Below, piece by piece: positions 43,766 through 52,553 of a DNA stretch of 64,000 nt. Under the pieces are notes generated by a model. It saw nothing but the letters and a program-made list of their open reading frames with translations, was not told the DNA's origin and ran no database searches. Source of the DNA: PWXP01 sp040772845 (lineage in GTDB: Bacteria; Planctomycetota; Planctomycetia; Pirellulales; Thermoguttaceae); assembly GCA_040772845.1 (NCBI GenBank), contig JAXGXG010000002.1:124001-188000 (forward strand). Reading direction: 5' to 3'. Position 1 is the first letter of the stretch; every line of letters begins with the position of its first letter. The position numbers and the translations under genes were made by a program.

Positions 43766-43771
43766 TGGGAT

Positions 43772-44929
43772 ATGGTACCGCGCAACCGGCTAAAACAACG
43801 AATTCGGGGGGCTCTCGAACGGAGTCGCGTGGTGACTCTCCTGGGCCCCCGTCAGTGTGGTAAGACCACACTCGCACGCGGAATCGTTCCGCCCGCGGCA
43901 CCGGAATACTTCGACTTGGAGGATCCTCGCGACCTTCAACGGTTGCAGGAGCCGATGTCGGCCCTGGAGGGACTACGCGGCATCGTGGTGATTGACGAAG
44001 TGCAGCGCTGTCCCGAACTCTTTCCCATCCTGCGAGTCCTGGCCGATCGGACGCCGTTGCCCGCTCAGTTCGTTTTGCTGGGTAGTGCCTCGCCGGCCAT
44101 GTTGCGGCAGTCGTCGGAATCGCTGGCCGGCCGGATGGAACGCATCCTGATGGGCGGTTTCTCGCTGGACGAGACGGGAATCGAAACGCAGGCCGATCAC
44201 TGGCTGCGAGGGGGATTCCCTCGGTCGTTTCTCGCCAAAGACGAAGAGGCATCGTACCATTGGCGCCGGGAGTTCATTCAGACCTTCCTGGAGCGCGACA
44301 TCCCGCAACTGGGACTTTCCGTACCGGCGTTCACCATGCACCGCTTCTGGAGCATGGTAGCCCATTATCACGGGCAGGTGTGGAATGCGGCGGAGCCAGC
44401 GCGTTCGCTCGGCATCAGCGAGACGATGGTGCGACGCTACCTGGACTTGCTTTCCGACCTCTACATGGTGCGCCAGCTCCCTGCCTGGCATGCCAATCTA
44501 GGAAAACGCCAAGTGAAGTCACCCAAAATGTACTTCCGCGACACGGGGTTGCTCCACCAGTTGCTAGGAATCACTGACTGGGCGGATTTGGTGCGGCACC
44601 CGAAGTCCGGCGCCTCGTGGGAAGGTTACGTCATTGAGGAGACCATCAAGGCAATCGAACCCGATCAGGCGTACTTCTGGGCGACGCACCAGGGAGCGGA
44701 ACTGGATTTACTGCTGGTCGTTCGTGGGAAGCTCTACGGCGTGGAATGCAAACGAGCGGACGCGCCGGGCTTGACTCGCTCGATGCGCATTGCATTGGAC
44801 GACTTGCAGTTGGAGCGGCTCGCCGTCGTCTATCCCGGTCCGCGCCGCTACCAGATTGCCGATCGCGTCGAGGTCGTCCCCTTGCCCGAAGTCGTCAACG
44901 GCATGGACGGCCTGTTTCCGGCATGGTAA
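43772..44929 (+). CDS. AAA ATPase with DUF4143 domain
   Basis: 385 residues. Walker A GPRQCGKTT near 25-33, Walker B IVVIDEVQRCPELFPIL near 70, sensor-like FVLLGSASPAML, then the DUF4143 region with FLERDIPQLG, SDLYMVRQLPAWHANLGKR, KMYFRDTGLLHQLLGI and the endonuclease-like ELDLLLVVRGKLYGVECKR. Family members are widespread, often in accessory DNA; function is not established. It is bracketed by a methylase gene and a remnant of another methylase copy. Confidence 0.88.
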   Translation: MVPRNRLKQRIRGALERSRVVTLLGPRQCGKTTLARGIVPPAAPEYFDLEDPRDLQRLQEPMSALEGLRGIVVIDEVQRCPELFPILRVLADRTPLPAQFVLLGSASPAMLRQSSESLAGRMERILMGGFSLDETGIETQADHWLRGGFPRSFLAKDEEASYHWRREFIQTFLERDIPQLGLSVPAFTMHRFWSMVAHYHGQVWNAAEPARSLGISETMVRRYLDLLSDLYMVRQLPAWHANLGKRQVKSPKMYFRDTGLLHQLLGITDWADLVRHPKSGASWEGYVIEETIKAIEPDQAYFWATHQGAELDLLLVVRGKLYGVECKRADAPGLTRSMRIALDDLQLERLAVVYPGPRRYQIADRVEVVPLPEVVNGMDGLFPAW

Positions 44930-44950
44930 CCGTTCATGGGTGACGGCGCA

Positions 44951-45053
44951 GATCGACCTGGCGCCGGTTCCGTAAATAGCATCGTCCGGTCGCGGACGCA
45001 TTGTCCTCCAGGTCGTTGCTCGCCAGCATAGCCGGGGGATTCTCGGTGATTGG
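44951..45053 (-). pseudogene. Remnant of a second D12 methylase copy
   Basis: 44951-45029 matches 43341-43419 (about 88% by eye), and 45030-45052 matches 43591-43613. The ~170 bp in between are deleted. It has the same orientation as the intact gene. The rest of the gap to 45116 shows nothing. Confidence 0.8.
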
Positions 45054-45116
45054 GTTGCCATCGGACGGAAACGCTTGACTTTCTTGGTTCATTGCGACTC
45101 CGTCGTTTGTTCGCCC

Positions 45117-45452
45117 TCACTCATTGTACTCCTGATGATACTGAAGCAGCGCCAGCCCGATGACTTGTGCGTGGTTTCTGCACGCCATGAGGCGAGAAGC
45201 TTCCTTGTGACCGTGGATCACACAACTGCCCAGAAGGAACAATACCCCCAGCGTCACAACAAGGCCTACGCGATGACGGGCGTGTCGAATCCAGAGACAC
45301 TGTGCAATCAGAAATGCCGTTACCGCAATCCCCCACGGCCCAAACGTGGCCAGCGAGAGGGCGATGACCACTACAAGTGACAACAGCTTTGATAGCCAGA
45401 ACAGCACGTGCGAATCCTTCGGAGTTCTCGAATTGATGTCACCCCAATTCAA
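45117..45452 (-). CDS. Small membrane protein with pilin-helix-like C-terminus, function unknown
   Basis: 111 residues. Two or three hydrophobic helices (~17-38, ~42-52, ~62-78) are followed by a short amphipathic end, CRNHAQVIGLALLQYHQEYN. That end resembles the CSNHLKQLALALHNYH helix of DUF1559 proteins in this same window, so the gene may be a rearranged relative or convergent. It overlaps the upstream acetyltransferase gene by 14 bp, suggesting one transcript. Confidence 0.6.
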   Translation of the reverse strand: MNWGDINSRTPKDSHVLFWLSKLLSLVVVIALSLATFGPWGIAVTAFLIAQCLWIRHARHRVGLVVTLGVLFLLGSCVIHGHKEASRLMACRNHAQVIGLALLQYHQEYNE

Positions 45453-46296
45453 ACGTCGTGACGCCGAAAAGCCGGCTTAGAGGAAGATGTGGTGGTGTGC
45501 CTGCGTACATGCGGGCGGTCTCGAACACGGGCGTCATACCGTGCCGCTCGGCGAGGGCGACGGCCGCAGGGTTGACTTCGGGAACGTCGAGGAAGATGGG
45601 CGTTTCGGCAGGCGTGTGGGCCTTCAGAGCCAGGAAGAGCCGCTGGGCAAGCTGGGGCGTGTCGGCAAGAAGGGGACCGATCTTGTGCCCCAGGCGGCAG
45701 GTACGTACGACGCCGTAGCCTGCCAGTTGGCCGTTCTCGTCCCGGATGCACAGCGCCGTGCTTTGCGGCTGGACCAGCCAGTGTGTGAGAAACGCTTCGC
45801 GACTGCCGGGAAAGAAGGGACGGTCGTAGGCCTGAACGTCGGCCAGCGGAAAGCAGGGCCTGGGGGCAATGCGCGGATCGTCCGGCACGGCTCCTCCACC
45901 CGTTCCGCCGTAGCGGATGTTCCGATACGCCAACGTGAAACCCGACTTCGCGTAATTTGCCTGCTGTGAGACGACGCCGTCGAGGCCGATCGAACGGCCC
46001 GCGAGGCAGGCCATCGCGGCGTTCCAAATCTGCAACCCGTAGCCCTTGCCACGGCAATCCGGTCGGACAATATAGAAACCGATGAATCCGAACGCATCGC
46101 CGTATTTCACGGCCGAGATCGTCGCGATGGGTTCCTGGTCAATCAACCCAATCAGGAAGCCCTTGGGATCGGCCGCATGGAAGCACTCGGCGTCATGGAG
46201 CCCGGGGTTCCAGCCTTCTTCGGCCGCCCAGTCGACGGCCAGATCGACTTCAGACCGGGTCATCGTTCGGATTCCATAGCCATCGCCTTGCTGCAT
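45439..46296 (-). CDS. GNAT-family N-acetyltransferase with C-terminal Acetyltransf_18-like domain
   Basis: 285 residues. The N-terminal GNAT core (~5-130) shows VDWAAEEGWNPGLHDAECFH, FIGFYIVRPDCRGKGYGLQI (acetyl-CoA loop RGKGYG) and YAKSGFTLAYRN. The second half (~150-280) is a diverged GNAT-like fold (LAGYGVVRTCRLGHKIGPLL; FLDVPEVNPAAVALAERHGM). Such two-domain forms resemble YitI-type proteins. The substrate is unknown. It is co-transcribed with the small membrane protein downstream. Confidence 0.88.
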   Translation of the reverse strand: MQQGDGYGIRTMTRSEVDLAVDWAAEEGWNPGLHDAECFHAADPKGFLIGLIDQEPIATISAVKYGDAFGFIGFYIVRPDCRGKGYGLQIWNAAMACLAGRSIGLDGVVSQQANYAKSGFTLAYRNIRYGGTGGGAVPDDPRIAPRPCFPLADVQAYDRPFFPGSREAFLTHWLVQPQSTALCIRDENGQLAGYGVVRTCRLGHKIGPLLADTPQLAQRLFLALKAHTPAETPIFLDVPEVNPAAVALAERHGMTPVFETARMYAGTPPHLPLSRLFGVTTFELG

Positions 46297-46351
46297 GAAA
46301 TGTAGCCCCTTTGTCTGGAATCAACGACTCGCGTTTGGACCCCGCAGACTT

Positions 46352-48133
46352 CTACTGCCCTTCAAACAGGGTTGTCAGATCGTTCCAATATTCAGGATAG
46401 ACCTTGCACGGCGTACACCCCTTGGCTCGGCATACAACCGCGGCTAGCCCAACGGCCTCGCCCATGGTGCCCGTGTTGCGAATGACACGCGTCTGGCCAT
46501 GCGCTACATGGGTCACGCTAATACAGCGGCCCGCAACGAACAGGTTCTCGATGTTTCGCGAATAGAGACTGCGATAGGGAACCACAAACGGCTGATTCCC
46601 CCGGTTGGCATGATCGGCATGCGCCAGGAACTCCTGCCCGGGGAAATGCTTCGTGTTGTTCGGGTGCGGGCCGTGCAGGTCGATGCCCCAGAAGGTCGGC
46701 ACGCAAGCGTCGGGGAACTTCCTGTTGGTCAAGACATCCTGCTCGGTCACAATCACATCGCCCAGTAGCCGGCGCGACTCGCGTTTTCCCAGCACGTGAC
46801 CCATCCACACGATCTCGTAGGCGCGATAGTTGTCGTGATTCTTCTTCTGATAGGACCAGTTGCCATAGATAACGCGAAACAGATAGTCGCGGACCATCTC
46901 GGCCTCATCGATCATATTGTTGTCATAGCCGGCTTCCCAATTCCAGGCGCCCGAGAGCGCAAACATACACGTATTTTTGGAAAACGGTACGGCCCAAGGA
47001 CAATCCGGAAAGGTGGGCGACTTGCCGGTTGCCGCGGCCCGCCAATGAAGCGTGCTGCCCAAGACCCTATTGTCCGCCTCTTCCGGGGCCTTGCTCTCTC
47101 CGGTCTCCCGGCGGCCTTCGCGCCCCATACGCCAATCGGCGCCGGCCAGGAATCCCAGGTTGCCATCGCCGGTACAATCGGCAAAGAGCGGAGCCCGAAA
47201 TCGCTTCCGCTGCCCGGTTCGAACGTGCTGAGCAATCACCGCGTCGATACGATTGCCCGATTTCTCGACTGCCAGAACGTGATGGTTCAAAAAGAGCCGG
47301 ATGTTCGGTTCTGCCTCGACGACCGCCAGCTTGTGGCCATCGTCCCAGCGGTTCCCCGTATCGAGCTCAGCAACAACCCGACCGAGCCGCGGAAACGGAG
47401 GCTGCATCGTCGTTCCCAACATACCGATGCGGACTTCCGAGCTGTTGTTGCCGCCCAACACGGGCCGATTCTGAATCAAGGCAACCTTCATCCCCTGGCG
47501 AGCCGCACGGACGGCTGCACATGTTCCGGCCACACCGCCACCCACTACGACGAAATCGTATCGCCCAGCGTCTTCCATCGCCCGCGCCCGTTCAGGGCGA
47601 TAGTCGGCCGCAGGTGTGAACCCAGGTTCCTTGACGAACAGAATCGCGTCGCATCGTCCTTCAAAACCAGTCTGATCCCGCAGTTCCAATTTCACGACGT
47701 CCCGATCGATGTTCACTCGTCCGCCGGCTTGCCAATGCCAAGCCGCTCCGGTCGCGCCAAAGATCGTATCGAGCTGTTTCCCATCGACCACCAGGACAAA
47801 ACAGCCCGGCGTCCCAGGCACGTCCCAGCGGGCAACCCAATCGAGCGTCCGGACGAAGACCCGATACTCCCCTTTTTCGGGGAAGGCTACTTCGGTTGTC
47901 GCCGGAGCAACCTGCTTTCCCAGGCCGTGGGCCAGCAGATAAGGCGATCCCATCTGATCAATGAACTGCGCATCGACGGTCCAACCGCCGATGTTACTGA
48001 ACGATTCGGCCTCTACCAAAACTCGGGCTGCCTGCCCGGGCACGGCAGTCAATGCAACCCAGAAGCAGAAGAACACTGTCCTGCGAATGCCGACAAAGCA
48101 CCTGCTGAATCTACAATCATGCTGACTGTTCAT
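46352..48133 (-). CDS. Exported FAD-dependent oxidoreductase with N-terminal beta domain
   Basis: 593 residues. Signal peptide (~1-36), then a carbohydrate-binding-like beta domain (~37-170, RVLVEAESFSNIGGWTVDAQ) and an FAD_oxidored-type flavin domain starting at DFVVVGGGVAGTCAAVRAAR (GGGVAG at 198-203). Other landmarks are NRPVLGGNNSSEVRIGMLG, LFADCTGDGNLGFLAGADWR and NLFVAGRCISVTHVAHGQTR. This family is common in planctomycete sugar-degradation gene sets, although the substrate is not known. GGAG lies seven bases before the ATG; the longer frame is rejected. It follows dinG by 4 bp. Confidence 0.87.
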   Translation of the reverse strand: MNSQHDCRFSRCFVGIRRTVFFCFWVALTAVPGQAARVLVEAESFSNIGGWTVDAQFIDQMGSPYLLAHGLGKQVAPATTEVAFPEKGEYRVFVRTLDWVARWDVPGTPGCFVLVVDGKQLDTIFGATGAAWHWQAGGRVNIDRDVVKLELRDQTGFEGRCDAILFVKEPGFTPAADYRPERARAMEDAGRYDFVVVGGGVAGTCAAVRAARQGMKVALIQNRPVLGGNNSSEVRIGMLGTTMQPPFPRLGRVVAELDTGNRWDDGHKLAVVEAEPNIRLFLNHHVLAVEKSGNRIDAVIAQHVRTGQRKRFRAPLFADCTGDGNLGFLAGADWRMGREGRRETGESKAPEEADNRVLGSTLHWRAAATGKSPTFPDCPWAVPFSKNTCMFALSGAWNWEAGYDNNMIDEAEMVRDYLFRVIYGNWSYQKKNHDNYRAYEIVWMGHVLGKRESRRLLGDVIVTEQDVLTNRKFPDACVPTFWGIDLHGPHPNNTKHFPGQEFLAHADHANRGNQPFVVPYRSLYSRNIENLFVAGRCISVTHVAHGQTRVIRNTGTMGEAVGLAAVVCRAKGCTPCKVYPEYWNDLTTLFEGQ

Positions 48134-48137
48134 AACG

Positions 48138-50111
48138 CTACTCCTTCGCAATATCGCATTCGGGAAGGGCATCGAGGAATTGGCGGCCGTACGGTTTGGT
48201 TCGAATCCGGGGATCCAGAATAACGACCATGCCTGTATCGGTCTGGGTGCGAATGAGCCGCCCGAACCCCTGCTTGAGCTTCAAAATGGCTTCAGGCAAC
48301 TGGTAGTCGCGGAACGGGTTGCCGCCGGAAGCGCGGATGGCTTCGAGTCGGGCTTCCAGAAGCGGGCGGTCCGGCACGCTGAATGGCAGCCGCGTAATGA
48401 TGACATTCTGCAGCGCGTCGCCCGGTACGTCCACACCTTGCCAGAAGCTGTCGGTGCCGAACAGCACACTCCGCGGCTGGCGCTTGAACCGGTCGAGCAT
48501 CTGGCTACGCGGCAGGCCGTCTGCCTGACACAGCAGTGCGAACCCCTCGTCCAGCAGCCAAGGATTGAGCGCCTCGGCCGCCTTGCGCATCATGCCATAA
48601 CTGGTGAACAGTACGAACGCATGGCCGTCGGTCTGCCCGACATAATGCCGAATCAGCTCGAATGCCCGTTGCTGGAACGCGGCGGCGCGCTCGCCCGGAT
48701 CGGGGACCCCCTCGGGCAATACAAGGCGAGCCTGCCGCCGGTAGTCGAATGGGCTGCCCAGCCGCAAGCCGTCGGCATCTGCAAGTCCGATCCGCGACTT
48801 GAAGAAATCGAACGACTGCTTGCCTGTGGCCAGGGTCGCGCTGGTCATGATGACCGACTTGACCTGATCGAAAAGCTGCTCGCGAAGCGCCGGGCCGACG
48901 TCGATCGGCGCGGCAGCCAGCTCCACGCGTTGCCAGCGGCGACCGACGATGTGATCCACCCAATAGACCGCGTCGGCAATCTCCTGCTTCAGCCACTGTT
49001 TAATCTCATCGGCGAGGCTCTTCAATCGGTTGGCGGCGGCATTGAAGTCCTGCGTCTGGGTCGCATCCGTCAGGTTCTTGCCGGCGGCCCGCACCATGCC
49101 CGACAACGTCACCAGCCCCTCGCTCAACGGGTTGCCCATTGCAAGCGGATGGCGAACGCGGCCATTCTCCGATTCAGTCGCCTTCTGGCACTCGACTACC
49201 GAGGCAAAGAACTCGTCGGCTCGATGGCGGCATTCATCGACCATGCGTTGCACGTCGGCCATGCCGCCTTTCTTTCCGACCAACAGCCCCTTGTTCGTCC
49301 GGTCGTTGTACAACTTCCGAAGCACCCAATCCACCTGCCCGCTCGTAACACGCAGCCCCAAATGATCGCCCGCAACGGCCTCCATGGTGTGGGCCTCGTC
49401 GAACACCACAATATCGTAATCGGGCAGCAGGCGGACGTTGTTTCGCCGCAGGGCCAGGTCGGTGAACAACAACGCGTGGTTGACAATCATCACCTGGGCG
49501 GCCTGAAGCTGCTTGCGCGAGCGGTAGTAGAGGCAATCCACGAAATGCGGGCATTTCCGCCCCATGCAGTTGCCCGCGTCGCTTTTGACCTCGTCCCACA
49601 CGGCCGGCAGGGGCTTGAAGTCGAGATCGGCCAGCGAGCCGTCGTCGCTCGTCTTGGCCCACTCGCTCAGCGTGCGAAGCTGCTCGTGTTCCTCCGAGGT
49701 ACTGAACAGTCCGCCGGCGCGTTGCACCGCATTCCGCAGGCGTCTGAGGCTCACGTAGTTGCCTCGCCCTTTCGCCAGCACGGCGTTGAACGGCGTGGGA
49801 ATCACGGTCTTCAGGAACGGAACGTCCTTGTGGATAAGCTGTTCCTGCAGGCTGATCGTATGGGTAGAAACCAGTACGCGGCGCGGCGGTGTTTCGTCAT
49901 TGTTCGTTCCGGCCACGGCCAAAATCGTGGGCACGAGGTAGGCGAAGCTCTTGCCGACGCCCGTGCCGGCCTCAACCATCAGATGCCGCTCGCTGGCGAT
50001 GGCGCGTTCGACCGCCTGGGCCATCTCCAACTGCTCTCGGCGATGCTCGTAGCCGGTCAGTCGTTTGGCGATGCGTCCTTCGGGCCCCAGAATGTCGGTG
50101 GCGGAAAGCAT
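48138..50111 (-). CDS. dinG: DinG/XPD-family ATP-dependent DNA helicase
   Basis: 657 residues. Superfamily 2 helicase with Walker A AGTGVGKS at 48-55, the DEAH box in YDIVVFDEAHTMEAVAGDHL, and the four-cysteine iron-sulfur region (NCMGRKCPHFVDCLYY) between them. C-terminal motifs: FVLFTSYGMMRKAAEAL, LFGTDSFWQGVDVPGDALQN and QGFGRLIRTQTDTGMVVILD. Unwinds DNA with 5'-3' polarity in damage or R-loop contexts. It starts 1 bp after the pyk stop, so the two are co-transcribed. Confidence 0.93.
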   Translation of the reverse strand: MLSATDILGPEGRIAKRLTGYEHRREQLEMAQAVERAIASERHLMVEAGTGVGKSFAYLVPTILAVAGTNNDETPPRRVLVSTHTISLQEQLIHKDVPFLKTVIPTPFNAVLAKGRGNYVSLRRLRNAVQRAGGLFSTSEEHEQLRTLSEWAKTSDDGSLADLDFKPLPAVWDEVKSDAGNCMGRKCPHFVDCLYYRSRKQLQAAQVMIVNHALLFTDLALRRNNVRLLPDYDIVVFDEAHTMEAVAGDHLGLRVTSGQVDWVLRKLYNDRTNKGLLVGKKGGMADVQRMVDECRHRADEFFASVVECQKATESENGRVRHPLAMGNPLSEGLVTLSGMVRAAGKNLTDATQTQDFNAAANRLKSLADEIKQWLKQEIADAVYWVDHIVGRRWQRVELAAAPIDVGPALREQLFDQVKSVIMTSATLATGKQSFDFFKSRIGLADADGLRLGSPFDYRRQARLVLPEGVPDPGERAAAFQQRAFELIRHYVGQTDGHAFVLFTSYGMMRKAAEALNPWLLDEGFALLCQADGLPRSQMLDRFKRQPRSVLFGTDSFWQGVDVPGDALQNVIITRLPFSVPDRPLLEARLEAIRASGGNPFRDYQLPEAILKLKQGFGRLIRTQTDTGMVVILDPRIRTKPYGRQFLDALPECDIAKE

Positions 50112-50112
50112 G

Positions 50113-51633
50113 CTACTCCAATTCGTGAACGATCAGCATGTTGTGGCCCGTTACCTTCAGGCCGGTTCCTGCGACCAGGACGATCCGGTCGCCGCTTTGC
50201 AGCATTCCGCGATCGCGGGCCCAGCCGGTCACGTGTTCGACGAGCGCATGGCTTTCGACCATGGGCGCCCCGGCCAAGGGAATCATCCCCCAGTAAAGGC
50301 ACATCCGCCGGAGCGTCTCGGGAGAATCGCTCACGCCAAGGGTGGGCACCCAGTTGCGATTCTTCGCCATGCTTAGCGCCGTGGCGCCCGTTGCACTGGC
50401 AACCACAACGAGCTTCGCATCCAATTCCTCGGCCATCCGTCCCGCCGCGAAAACCGTCGTTTCCGTAATCGGATTGATCCCCTCGCCCTTCAAATCGGGC
50501 AGTCGGGGACGCGGGAGGTTGCGGCACAGCGGCTCGGTAGCCAAGGCAATCCGGTGCATCATTTCCACCGTCTGCCGCGGAAAACGGCCGACCGCCGTTT
50601 CCCCCGAAAGCATACACGCATCGGTCCCGTCGAGAATGGCGTTGGCGACGTCGGCCACCTCGGCCCGGGTGGGCACACTGGAATGCTGCATACTGTCGAG
50701 CATTTGCGTCGCCACAATCACGGGTTTGCGCCGCCGATTGCATTCGGCAATAATGCGTTTCTGGACGACGGCCACCGTGGCGATGTCGATTTCCACCCCC
50801 AAGTCGCCCCGCGCAACCATCACGCCGTCGGTCGCCTCGACAATCGCTTCAAGCTGGGCGACGGCCTCCGGTTTCTCGATCTTGGCGATCACGCGGGCCG
50901 ACGATCCGTGCTCCGCCAGCACGGCCTTCAAGGCGAGAATCTCCTCCGGCGAACGCACAAAGCTGAGTCCCACAAAATCGATCCCAGCCTTCGCGGCCCA
51001 AATAGCATTCTCCCGATCCTCGGGCCCAAGCGCCGGCACGCTCAGCTTCACACCTGGCAGGTTCACCCCCTGCCGAGATCGAATCAGCCCCGGCTGAACC
51101 ACGCGGCACTGGGCATGGCCGGAAGCGACCGCCTCGACTTCCAAGCTCACCGTCCCGTCGGCCAGCATCACGCGGTCGCCTGGCTGAAGTTCGTCGACGA
51201 GCGGACTGTAGTTCGTGGTGAGCCTGTAGATTGGGCAATCCACAGCCCCATCTTTCGGGCCGTCTGACAACTGGCTGGCACGGCATTCCTGACCAGCATC
51301 CCCCTGCAGGTCTTGCGAACTGCGGACGAAACAGACCGTATCGCCGGCATCGAGGGTAAGCTGGTCGTCAGGCAGCTCGCCAAGGCGGATTTTGGGGCCC
51401 GCCAGATCGGCCAGTACGGCCACCGGGTGCCCCGTTGCTTCCGAGGCGGCTCGAATGGCCGCCAGGCGCGGCTCCTGGTCGGCCGGTTTCCCATGGGCCA
51501 TGTTGATGCGAAACACATCGACGCCTGCCAACAGCAGATCGATCAACTGTTGACGGCTTTCGCACGCGGGGCCCACGGTCGCCACGATCTTGGTTTGCGA
51601 AGGCCGTGGAGGTTGGAAGGGTGGATAACTCAT
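50113..51633 (-). CDS. pyk: Pyruvate kinase
   Basis: 506 residues. Converts PEP and ADP to pyruvate and ATP. N-terminal TKIVATVGPACES, VFRINMAHGKP, GPKIRLGELP, the B domain, then VIAKIEKPEAVAQLEAIV with VMVARGDLGVEI, IVATQMLDSM and AILDGTDACMLSGETAVGRF. The C-terminal domain is complete. The chosen start (MSYPPFQPPR) is in the normal place; the longer frame adds 47 residues rich in Arg. The B domain is slightly long for a bacterial form. Confidence 0.95.
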   Translation of the reverse strand: MSYPPFQPPRPSQTKIVATVGPACESRQQLIDLLLAGVDVFRINMAHGKPADQEPRLAAIRAASEATGHPVAVLADLAGPKIRLGELPDDQLTLDAGDTVCFVRSSQDLQGDAGQECRASQLSDGPKDGAVDCPIYRLTTNYSPLVDELQPGDRVMLADGTVSLEVEAVASGHAQCRVVQPGLIRSRQGVNLPGVKLSVPALGPEDRENAIWAAKAGIDFVGLSFVRSPEEILALKAVLAEHGSSARVIAKIEKPEAVAQLEAIVEATDGVMVARGDLGVEIDIATVAVVQKRIIAECNRRRKPVIVATQMLDSMQHSSVPTRAEVADVANAILDGTDACMLSGETAVGRFPRQTVEMMHRIALATEPLCRNLPRPRLPDLKGEGINPITETTVFAAGRMAEELDAKLVVVASATGATALSMAKNRNWVPTLGVSDSPETLRRMCLYWGMIPLAGAPMVESHALVEHVTGWARDRGMLQSGDRIVLVAGTGLKVTGHNMLIVHELE

Positions 51634-52102
51634 GGTTGGCTTCCTGCTCTGATCGGAACGAATTCGATCCCCCGATTGTACCGGAGGACGCAAGAATTGC
51701 ACGGGGCGGTGGATACCCGCACCTCGACGCCTGCGTTCGGATCGAGAACAGCGGCCCGGGAAACAGGTTGCCATTCGCGTGGCCCCATGGCGGACTTGCG
51801 AAGACTGCCTCCCGGCAGGCGCATGTTCGGGTCGTCAGGCGAAAGATGGCCGCACAATCCCCCTAAAGCCCCCAAATAACCCCCAGCATGGGCCAAATGA
51901 AACACCCTCTCGCATTTTTCTTGCCTTTTGTCGCCTGCCCGGCTTTTCATGCGCCGATGGAACTGCTATACTCACCTGCTTAGCGTATTGATGTAAACGT
52001 GTAACAGGTTTTTCAGGTAGGTGGAGTTCGAGTAGGACTACCAGGAGGTTCGTGCTTCGTGGGAAGCCGACGGTCCTCGAGGTCAAGCAGACGCAGTAGC
52101 AG
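51634..52102. other. Divergent control region between pyk and rpsO
   Basis: 470 bp without a gene. It includes the rpsO promoter candidate (51944-51972) and a ~100-base rpsO leader with a small GCTTC/GAAGC hairpin near 52055. No other structure was found. Confidence 0.6.
51944..51972 (+). promoter_or_regulatory. Candidate extended -10 promoter of rpsO
   Basis: TGCTATACT has a TG extension and TATACT at 51967-51972, with a weak TTTTCA 17 bp upstream. About 130 bp precede the rpsO ATG. Confidence 0.45.
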
Positions 52103-52372
52103 ATGACCATTACCAAAGAGCGAAAGCAAGAGTTGATTGGGGAGTATCGGCGAGCCGATGCCGATACGGGTTCACCCGAAGTCCAGATCGCGATTCTTAC
52201 ATCGCGGATCAGCGGACTGACGGAGCATCTCCGTGGGCACAAGAAGGACTTCGCGTGCCGGCGCGGTTTGCTGATGTTGGTCAGTCGGCGGCGGCGTTTG
52301 TTGGACTATCTGAAGCGGGTCGATCCGCAACGGTATCTCGACATCCTTCGGCGACTGGGCATCCGCAAGTAA
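52103..52372 (+). CDS. rpsO: Ribosomal protein uS15
   Basis: 89 residues, the standard S15 length. Motifs: MTITKERKQELIGEYRRADA, TGSPEVQIAILTSRISGLTE, HLRGHKKDFACRRGLLMLVS, RRRRLLDYLKRVD and YLDILRRLGIRK. It binds 16S rRNA in the platform of the small subunit. The next gene is pnp, the usual bacterial order. Confidence 0.97.
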   Translation: MTITKERKQELIGEYRRADADTGSPEVQIAILTSRISGLTEHLRGHKKDFACRRGLLMLVSRRRRLLDYLKRVDPQRYLDILRRLGIRK

Positions 52373-52553
52373 TCGCGGACGTTTCGCCCTCGTAGTCGAT
52401 TCCCACACTTCGCATATCCCAAGCGGGTATACCCGGTCAGGCGGAGCATGTTGTTCTGCGCTGTCGCGGCGCCGTCTTCGGAATCGCGTGGGCCGTCCAT
52501 TTCTGGTCGCCATTCTCGTTCCACCGCCTCGCAAGCAAGGTTGGGAGAAAGCA

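Noticed and set aside
46796..48223. 475-codon plus-strand frame opposite the FAD oxidoreductase
   Set aside because: Shadow of a gene with a clear flavin motif and signal peptide.
48180..50468. 762-codon plus-strand frame opposite dinG and pyk
   Set aside because: Antisense to two firmly identified genes; composition (His/Gln/Arg-rich) is typical of shadow frames.
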